Positions 23,897-25,273 of a stretch of DNA of 25,273 bases are shown here, piece after piece. A program made the translations under genes and the position numbers. Within the stretch, counting starts at the first letter, position 1, and each line of letters opens with the position of its first letter. The notes under the pieces were generated by a model that did no database searches, was not told where the DNA came from, and saw nothing but the letters and a program-made list of their open reading frames with translations. Location of the stretch: positions 750,471-775,743 of the forward strand of contig BLXT01005946.1 in NCBI GenBank assembly GCA_019648995.1. Direction: 5' to 3'. Source of the DNA: Plakobranchus ocellatus. Its lineage: Eukaryota > Mollusca > Gastropoda > Plakobranchidae.

Positions 23897-25273
23897 TATA
23901 TCATCATAATCGTCGTCCCAATCATGAATGGTGTTCACTTGTAAACTAAACAAATAACAATCAAGTTCCAGTTCAATGCAAAAAGCATTAAGTTATGCTT
24001 TTTTATATATAGTAAAGCTTGCAACAGATATCAAAAAGTTTATGACTAACCTGCACCTTCTACAGTGTGATCGCTCCTGTCATTCTTTTGTTGTTTCTCA
24101 CACAATACAGTGGGAGACATGAGAACTTTTTGTAGCTGCGGGATGACGTTGACCTGGAATGTGATCAGTCATAAGAAAAATTAATCCATAAAATCACCCT
24201 TTATATTTTTCAGTAATGGTGGGCCTGTGTCAAAAAAGTTTGAGAACTTGGCAATTGGAATTTTGATTTTTACATATATAGAAAAATGAATGACGAAAAA
24301 GTTACACATGTAACCTTCATCCTTTCTTGAATATCATTTTTTTTTTCATTTTACCGTTCCAATCAAGCTCGAAAGTAAGGTTTCAAGTTAACAGCCTATT
24401 AGCTCAAATATTATTGGCTACAGGCTCAACTTTTTTTACAGGAAAATATATAACTTACATTTCGTTGGTTCGTCTTTTTTTTTTTAATCCATAATAAATT
24501 GATGGGTTAAGAGCATACCCTGCAAACTTTCAGTGCCTTTACTTTCAAATGAGATCTAGGGCAGGTGAAGCCGCCCGCAAATCTGCAAGAACTTTACGTT
24601 GCAATTTTAAGTTCACCAAAGACACCCTATTGTCTCTAATCATGCCACAATCATCCGGCCTGACAAGGCTAAAAACACTTGATATTACCAAAATAGTTAA
24701 CAGGCTTTATGGCGCAAACAAAACTGAACAATTTGTGAATGTTTTTCATGATTTCCATCACTACCACAATTATCATAATAGTAATATGCTTTTACTTTTA
24801 TAAGTTAAAAAAAGGTAAGGAAAAAATACATTTACATACTAAATAAAGGTTTCCATAAGAAACCAATTAATATCATTTATTTAATTTTTGAAATCTTGAA
24901 GAGAGATAAATCGTACAGGATACCTTACCCTTGTCGCTGCTTTTTCTTTAGCAGTCACAACGCAGTCATTGCCCTTGCCTGTCGAGTTCAGGCACATAAT
25001 TATACTCCAATGTGAAGCGTTTGGTGGTTCGGTAATATCGCTTTTAGGAAGGTCTGAACAAGGAAAAAAAAACTGCCTCGATATAGAAACAGATTTTTTT
25101 TATAAGATACGTTCGTTATGAATTTTTTTTTTTAGGTTGTATTCATTCATACCTACATAATATCTCAAGAGATTATTAATGTACTTTATAATATGGAGGA
25201 AAAAAAACGAATCTATAAATCAACATACCTCGATAACCTGCAATGTGTGCCCTCAAATCTTTGCTACCAGCAT
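5216..25273 (-). CDS. CPED1: CPED1-like gene, 22 coding exons, 5' end off window
   Basis: Span of a split gene; the exons are listed separately. Joined exons give about 963 codons and a stop with no frame break, against about 1026 residues for human CPED1 (from memory). Order: diverged N-terminal region (exons 1-13), cadherin-like beta-sandwich (14-15), Cys-rich linker (16-17), PC-esterase domain (18-22) with VLFIGDSTNRG. The vertebrate protein is predicted to act in the secretory pathway; its substrate is not established as far as I know, and PC-esterase relatives deacetylate or acetylate glycans. In vertebrates the gene lies beside WNT16. Identification rests on the GDSTNRG block, the VPCxSCSD Cys block, the LQGKCxCHFH block and the C-terminal GEIN motif, all in the right order. 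The second catalytic motif reads TGIH instead of DxxH. The promoter and first exons are outside the window. Confidence 0.93.
5542..5682 (+). repeat. Degenerate minisatellite beside the RTE junction
   Basis: Four degenerate copies of a TGTTGCTG...GAAATGTTA-CTTAGTTTGG unit lie at about 5542, 5589, 5626 and 5655. The array ends where the inverted RTE 5' segment begins, so it is either the insertion target or part of the junction. Confidence 0.6.
5684..6010 (-). pseudogene. RTE endonuclease N-terminal part, inverted
   Basis: The minus strand reads ATWNVRALYQKEKLENVIKE, then LNILGLAKLRWAGAGS, YSGGHSHESGFGILF and AKLVAKPANVT. This is the first half of an apurinic-like (exonuclease-endonuclease-phosphatase) domain. 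The usual SE(T)RW motif is changed to AKLRW, so the catalytic Glu appears lost. A stop lies upstream of ATWNV. Confidence 0.9.
6018..6690 (+). pseudogene. RTE endonuclease C-terminal part
   Basis: Starts IIQVYALTSDSEDVEVVKFY and contains IIIVIGDFNAKIGD, RLIEWCQTNDFTITNTWY, PRRRWTWKSPG and SDHVPVMCKF. GDFN and SDH are kept, but the usual NQIDYIL is NKIYYIL. The reading frame continues from the inverted segment across the junction. Confidence 0.92.
6627..7060 (+). pseudogene. RTE linker between endonuclease and RT
   Basis: Frameshifted relative to the endonuclease frame. It has a Lys-rich linker ending NRWSEYVEDLFKDDRCKKPK, the usual WxEYxxxLF block before the RT domain in this clade. Confidence 0.8.
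7010..8215 (+). pseudogene. RTE reverse transcriptase, broken by frameshifts
   Basis: Four overlapping frames together cover an RT: KKMKNGKATGPDNI (7080-7130), KQLGFMPDEGPRNAIF (7375-7420), LCFIDYSKTFDKVRH (7475-7515, motif A), RGVRQGCVMSSDLF (7650-7690, motif B), IRYAYDTVLIAES (7770-7810, motif C) and KFKYPGYLITSDGR (7975-8015, thumb). Motif C YADD has become YAYD, so one catalytic Asp is lost. At least three frameshifts and one stop occur before 7640. Confidence 0.92.
8216..8548 (+). pseudogene. RTE C-terminal remnant and 3' end
   Basis: Degenerate C-terminal region with many stops. It finishes with a recognisable WRNMIVNVCSRQGT and a stop, the usual end of this RTE group, immediately before the GAT tail. 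Confidence 0.8.
8549..8572 (+). repeat. (GAT)n tail of RTE
   Basis: Eight TGA/GAT units follow the RTE 3' end directly. Short tandem repeats instead of poly(A) are typical of RTE-clade tails. Confidence 0.85.
8583..8916. other. Remaining part of last intron
   Basis: AT-rich sequence between the RTE tail and the exon 21 donor. Nothing further was recognised. Confidence 0.6.
8917..9063 (-). CDS. CPED1: CPED1-like exon 21, PC-esterase C-terminal part
   Basis: 147 nt, phase 0 at both ends. The acceptor is GAGAGCAG after a clear pyrimidine tract; the donor is GTAGGA. It encodes IDQQKMYYKNKELLRYSRSQ, then GYLTVDTFPMTMARFKDFLQ and GKCACHFHK. The VDTFxxTMxRxKxFLQGKCxCHFH block is nearly identical in pattern to vertebrate CPED1. 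Confidence 0.95.
9064..9825 (-). other. Intron 20, nothing recognised
   Basis: AT-rich, with a T-rich run at 9409-9418. The pyrimidine tract of the exon 21 acceptor lies at its 3' end (9067-9105). No repeat was seen. Confidence 0.6.
9826..9913 (-). CDS. CPED1: CPED1-like exon 20, PC-esterase DxxH region (TGIH)
   Basis: 88 nt. Acceptor CTTTTTCAG, donor GTAGAA. It encodes DGLRNVKIVVKGLGAGFHQP, then VTGIHQLSL. In the family this is where Asp and His of DxxH complete the catalytic site; here the sequence is T-G-I-H, so His is kept and Asp is replaced by Thr (codon at 9847-9849). Confidence 0.92.
9914..10809 (-). other. Intron 19
   Basis: Holds the 45-bp tandem duplication described separately and a short AT palindromic stretch near 10155-10195. 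Otherwise featureless. Confidence 0.6.
10299..10385 (+). repeat. 45-bp tandem duplication, two copies
   Basis: Copies 10299-10340 and 10344-10385 differ at only two or three bases. The shared core is TTAAATTCTTTCCATTTACT-like and runs on through CTATCCTTGTTC. Confidence 0.9.
10810..10914 (-). CDS. CPED1: CPED1-like exon 19, PC-esterase middle
   Basis: 105 nt. Acceptor TTATTATGCAG, donor GTAAGA. It encodes SKTLVPNQWETLLVLGGVHW and LTKHHLQSLQARLK. The VLVLGGVxWLxxxHLQ block matches the second conserved core strand of the esterase in CPED1. Confidence 0.94.
10915..11527 (-). other. Intron 18, nothing recognised
   Basis: AT-rich, with a poly(A) run at 11219-11231 and a weak CATCAT-rich segment near 11285-11350. 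No gene was seen. Confidence 0.6.
11528..11748 (-). CDS. CPED1: CPED1-like exon 18, PC-esterase start with GDS motif
   Basis: 221 nt. Acceptor TTCACACAG, donor GTTGGT. It starts VLFIGDSTNRGIMNYITKRL, where the Ser of GDS is the expected nucleophile of the PC-esterase fold. It then has GRTVFGFAYYPQFWLNADQR and ends AKLRD plus two bases. The donor at GTTGGT, not the GTAAAG four bases on, is needed for phase. Confidence 0.95.
11749..12514 (-). other. Intron 17, nothing recognised
   Basis: Contains a T/TTTTG-rich tract at 12120-12180. No repeat or second gene was seen. Confidence 0.6.
12515..12663 (-). CDS. CPED1: CPED1-like exon 17, Cys-rich linker to esterase
   Basis: 149 nt. Acceptor CCTCTACCAG, donor GTAGGC. 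It encodes TGDARWMVPCYSCSDMTSCT, then WKDAIWYQDSCQ and QIQECFSQKQ. The W-VPC-SCSD-C-W pattern is closely conserved with vertebrate CPED1 and runs directly into the esterase GDS block of exon 18. Its Cys residues probably form disulfides in an extracytoplasmic domain. Confidence 0.93.
12664..13501 (-). other. Intron 16, simple repeats
   Basis: AT-rich. It has a degenerate CTG/TTG trinucleotide stretch at 13300-13375 followed by GAT-rich sequence at 13400-13430. No gene was recognised. Confidence 0.6.
13502..13583 (-). CDS. CPED1: CPED1-like exon 16, linker
   Basis: Donor GTGAGA. It encodes MQLPLNTWDHFQEYHATLPK, then CQNDNAY and one base. It aligns with the vertebrate stretch between the CGLQ and CPSGD blocks. 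The acceptor GGGCAAAAG has a poor pyrimidine tract and was chosen for phase 0 and length fit. An in-frame alternative start is 13619. Confidence 0.75.
13584..14329 (-). other. Intron 15 with assembly gap
   Basis: Includes ten Ns at 14185-14194, so its true length and content are uncertain. A minus-strand open stretch at 13703-13993 has no family signal. Confidence 0.6.
14185..14194. other. Assembly gap (10 N)
   Basis: Ten consecutive Ns in intron 15. The real missing length may differ. Confidence 0.99.
14330..14534 (-). CDS. CPED1: CPED1-like exon 15, cadherin-like domain, second half
   Basis: 205 nt. Acceptor TTGTTATGCAG, donor GTAAGG. It encodes GSGNLSLGLGKNIIYILVEH and ATYTVTIHR, the closing strands of the cadherin-like sandwich (LxxGxNxIxIxV...YTVTIxR). 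It then ends with QVCSLKQ, which matches the TCGLQ block of vertebrate CPED1. Phase 0 at the 3' end. Confidence 0.92.
14535..15210 (-). other. Intron 14, distal part
   Basis: AT-rich, with a purine-rich stretch at 14830-14870 and ATT-rich low-complexity sequence at 15120-15210 just before the RTE fragment. Confidence 0.6.
15211..15432 (+). mobile_element. RTE 3' fragment, second copy
   Basis: Homologous to the last ~300 bases of the RTE at 8250-8540: AAGTCAAATRAAT, CTGAAAGARGCT, GAGAATAACTTTTAT, CATAAGGT, ACTGA and the GAGG-GAACA-GATTG end are shared in order. It is 5'-truncated and lacks about 70 internal bases. It belongs to the same element group but carries an ATT tail instead of GAT. 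It lies in intron 14 of the host gene, antisense to it. Confidence 0.85.
15457..15660 (+). repeat. (ATT)n microsatellite, ~200 bp, RTE tail
   Basis: Almost pure ATT from 15461 to about 15603 with few interruptions, then GTT, ATT, GTC and ATC variants to 15658. It follows the RTE fragment and ends directly at the exon 14 donor. Confidence 0.97.
15662..15851 (-). CDS. CPED1: CPED1-like exon 14, cadherin-like domain, first half
   Basis: 190 nt. Acceptor GATCTACAG, donor GTATTG. It encodes PSSLSYLSAIRTQPYLQLYP, then EFSPLNFEYQAWADYNTMLV and a HCQAKAKLEYIDDGE tail. The FSPxxxEYxAxVxY pattern is typical of cadherin-like beta-sandwich domains (Pfam PF12733). The donor is the first base of a ~200-bp trinucleotide tract that is the tail of an RTE fragment. 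Confidence 0.9.
15852..16207 (-). other. Intron 13, nothing recognised
   Basis: AT-rich, 356 bases. No repeat or coding signal was seen. Confidence 0.6.
16208..16237 (-). CDS. CPED1: CPED1-like exon 13, 30-nt microexon
   Basis: Thirty bases between TTGCTTTTAG and GTTAGT, encoding about ten residues, (K)FLERQPCTT. It adds exactly ten codons, so skipping it would keep the frame. It carries one Cys just before the cadherin-like domain. Support is splice signals and phase, not length. Confidence 0.75.
16478..16536 (-). CDS. CPED1: CPED1-like exon 12 (59 nt)
   Basis: Short exon with acceptor ATTCTTCAG and donor GTGCGT, encoding NEENLLLGEIHAAKTSLET. Of the three frames only this one enters with one base and leaves one base, fitting both neighbours. 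Confidence 0.8.
16709..16756 (+). repeat. 21-bp direct duplication, period 27
   Basis: AATAAAGAGCAGATTTGCTTC occurs exactly at 16709-16729 and 16736-16756. Confidence 0.95.
16868..16998 (+). repeat. Diverged tandem duplication, ~71-bp period
   Basis: Two copies share ACATAAT, AAACTG, TTGCAGCCTTGAT and AGGAATAAA in order, from about 16868 and 16939. Confidence 0.7.
17063..17202 (+). repeat. 69-bp tandem duplication, period 71
   Basis: Copies 17063-17131 and 17134-17202 differ at one visible base (GCAGTTC against GAAGTTC), so the duplication is recent. Confidence 0.97.
17474..17652 (-). CDS. CPED1: CPED1-like exon 11
   Basis: 179 nt. The acceptor is TTCGTCAG after a run of at least 12 T; the donor is GTAAGT. 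It encodes LSPNTVQACSRHAVNHLKIH, a leucine-rich middle, and ends YPHSNIP plus two bases. It sits in the region before the cadherin-like domain, where vertebrate CPED1 is poorly conserved. Confidence 0.85.
17653..18512 (-). other. Intron 10, nothing recognised
   Basis: Holds low-complexity T/TTTTG and poly(A) sequence at 18385-18460. No gene or transposon was seen. Confidence 0.6.
18513..18617 (-). CDS. CPED1: CPED1-like exon 10
   Basis: 105 nt, phase 0 at both ends. Acceptor TTAATCCAG, donor GTATGT. It encodes GMPCVHPSGPCLSAEFLSFL, then a charged helix ending NWRR. Confidence 0.85.
18618..19167 (-). other. Intron 9
   Basis: Holds a TG microsatellite and a poly(T) run near 18928-18940. Otherwise nothing. 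Confidence 0.6.
18657..18702 (+). repeat. (TG)n microsatellite
   Basis: About 22 TG units with three GC interruptions. They lie about 40 bases inside intron 9 from the exon 10 acceptor. Confidence 0.95.
19168..19329 (-). CDS. CPED1: CPED1-like exon 9
   Basis: 162 nt, phase 0 at both ends. Acceptor AATATCCAG, donor GTAAGT. It starts ILPCTYSEGLSSL and contains LVTILLTREKTASYIHNALL. It is one open frame without internal stop between good splice sites. Confidence 0.87.
19330..19791 (-). other. Intron 8, nothing recognised
   Basis: AT-rich, 462 bases. No repeat was seen. Confidence 0.6.
19792..19867 (-). CDS. CPED1: CPED1-like exon 8
   Basis: 76 nt. Acceptor ATTCTCAG, donor GTAAGAG. It encodes HTPKSFQLFDVVLVFNSSFY and PYIIE. 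The FxLFDVVLVF-YP-I block matches the vertebrate QLLTFDIGYGSFMYPVV region. One N-linked glycosylation sequon (NSS) is present. Confidence 0.87.
19868..20850 (-). other. Intron 7, carries SINE-like insertion
   Basis: AT-rich except for a GC-richer ~200-bp insertion described separately. The rest holds only weak GATG-rich low-complexity sequence near 20000-20060 and 20410-20450. Confidence 0.65.
20174..20401 (-). mobile_element. SINE-like insertion with 15-bp target-site duplication
   Basis: TAATTAGCATGATTA occurs exactly at 20174-20188 and 20387-20401 and brackets 198 bases of GC-richer sequence. The minus strand contains GCAATGGCAAACTACCTC and a GGTCTTGTAAGACC palindrome. GCAATGGCAAMC-type motifs are known to me from RTE-related SINE tails in vertebrates, an uncertain parallel. 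It has no terminal inverted repeats and no clear tail. A short retroelement copy is the most likely reading. Confidence 0.75.
20851..21011 (-). CDS. CPED1: CPED1-like exon 7
   Basis: 161 nt. Acceptor TTGCTCTCAG, donor GTAAGT, both strong. It begins HQKVLSMTELYQLISDLNPE and ends with GEMSD plus two bases. It is probably helical, with LLNDLHLAIMKVLQLAEKHL as an amphipathic stretch. Confidence 0.87.
21012..21699 (-). other. Intron 6, nothing recognised
   Basis: AT-rich, 688 bases. No repeat was seen. Confidence 0.6.
21700..21868 (-). CDS. CPED1: CPED1-like exon 6
   Basis: Encodes DSVLVPIPSSLVTLDGRSPL and VKVLVTSLQPAARVYIHPSG. The VLVTSLxPxRxxIHxSG block is conserved with vertebrates. The donor is GTGTGT, chosen for phase 0. 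Three AGs at six-base spacing could serve as acceptor (exon start 21874, 21868 or 21862), all in the same phase; I list the middle one. Confidence 0.87.
21875..22991 (-). other. Intron 5, one GC-richer block
   Basis: Mostly AT-rich. 22040-22160 is richer in GC, with small palindromes (TTGAATTCAA; GGCCTATCCAGGGCC), and may be an unrecognised repeat. It does not continue the gene's reading frame. Confidence 0.5.
22992..23256 (-). CDS. CPED1: CPED1-like exon 5
   Basis: 265 nt, the longest internal exon. It encodes a Ser/Thr-rich stretch, then SRVWCHGSDGVW, then CKDGDWQDPILAKEQLRQ. The GDW...EQL pattern matches vertebrate CPED1. Donor GTGAGT. Two acceptors six bases apart are possible (exon start 23256 or 23262), both in frame and differing by two residues. 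Confidence 0.85.
23401..23460 (+). repeat. G-rich purine tract
   Basis: Almost pure purine, with G runs of 5, 7, 3 and 4 at 23405, 23418, 23430 and 23435, spaced closely enough for a possible G-quadruplex. The first loop is eight bases. Confidence 0.7.
23831..23911 (+). repeat. (ATC)n microsatellite
   Basis: About 25 ATC units, with CACCACC near the left end and TTATATC near the right end. Confidence 0.97.
24051..24153 (-). CDS. CPED1: CPED1-like exon 4
   Basis: 103 nt with acceptor CACATTCCAG and donor GTTAGT. It encodes VNVIPQLQKVLMSPTVLC and a polar tail. The PxLQxxxxSPxVxC pattern matches vertebrate CPED1. It ends with one base, matching exon 5. Confidence 0.85.
24154..24518 (-). other. 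Intron 3, nothing recognised
   Basis: AT-rich, 365 bases, with a T-run at 24474-24485. Confidence 0.6.
24519..24582 (-). CDS. CPED1: CPED1-like exon 3
   Basis: 64 nt. Acceptor TTCTTGCAG, donor GTATGC. It encodes FAGGFTCPRSHLKVKALKVC plus R, ending in phase 0. The two Cys fit the Cys pair just before the PxLQ block in vertebrate CPED1. Upstream of the acceptor the frame closes with TAA, which limits the start. Confidence 0.72.
24583..24923 (-). other. Intron 2, nothing recognised
   Basis: 341 bases. A plus-strand ORF (24549-24803) overlaps exon 3 antisense and has no family signal. Confidence 0.6.
24924..25053 (-). CDS. CPED1: CPED1-like exon 2
   Basis: Acceptor CTTGTTCAG after a T-rich tract. 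The frame contains HWSIIMCLNSTGKGNDC, which lines up with the vertebrate WDLLICLSS block. The donor is taken as GTATCC (24918-24923) because it leaves two bases and so fits exon 3. A better-looking donor, GTAAGG, lies five bases further 5' in the transcript (24923-24928) but would break the frame into exon 3. Confidence 0.78.
25229..25273 (-). CDS. CPED1: CPED1-like exon 1 in window (partial)
   Basis: Frame opens with two bases of a split codon at the window edge, then AGSKDLRAHIAGYR, and ends with one base before donor GTATGT (25223-25228). The true exon continues beyond 25273. It was chosen because its end phase fits the next exon. Similarity to the vertebrate protein here is weak, so this is the least secure terminal exon. 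Confidence 0.6.

Larger units (their letters stand above)
23257..24050 (-). other. Intron 4, simple repeats
   Basis: Holds a G-rich tract at 23401-23460 and an ATC microsatellite at 23831-23911. No gene was seen. Confidence 0.65.

Noticed and set aside
24549..24803. Plus-strand ORF of 84 residues
   Set aside because: Overlaps exon 3 antisense, has a simple tail and no family signal.

Overview
This window is AT-rich, intron-rich animal nuclear DNA. It has canonical GT-AG introns, long microsatellites, an RTE-clade non-LTR retrotransposon and a 10-N scaffold gap. I read it as a non-vertebrate metazoan because the host protein is clearly diverged from the vertebrate one, but I cannot name the species from sequence alone.

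The single host gene lies on the minus strand and fills the window from about 5.0 kb to beyond the right edge at 25273. I reconstruct 22 coding exons, none of which appears as one long ORF. Joined in order (25229 down to 5216) they give one open frame of 2894 nt, about 963 residues plus a stop, with matching splice phases at every junction. It is a homologue of CPED1 (cadherin-like and PC-esterase domain containing 1): a diverged N-terminal region, a cadherin-like beta-sandwich (exons 14-15), a Cys-rich linker (exons 16-17) and a PC-esterase domain (exons 18-22) with an intact GDS motif. The exons encoding the first roughly 100 residues are off the right edge. The Asp of the second catalytic motif (DxxH) is read here as Thr.

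Region by region. 1-960 is AT-rich flank with homopolymers. 960-4190 is a giant imperfect palindrome: three diverged ~580-bp units on the left and three in inverted orientation on the right, all pairing about an axis near 2570. 4190-5215 holds the gene's downstream flank and 3' UTR, including a strong hairpin and an ATTAAA signal. 5375-8916 is the last intron and contains a decayed RTE element whose 5' end is inverted. 8917-25273 holds the remaining exons, with introns carrying a second RTE 3' fragment ending in a ~200-bp ATT tract, a SINE-like insertion with a perfect 15-bp target-site duplication, several local tandem duplications and TG/ATC microsatellites.

No tRNA, rRNA, CRISPR or prokaryotic feature is visible. 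The unusual points are the palindromic repeat array, the Thr-for-Asp change in the esterase, tandem splice acceptors, and a splice donor that abuts a retrotransposon-borne microsatellite.
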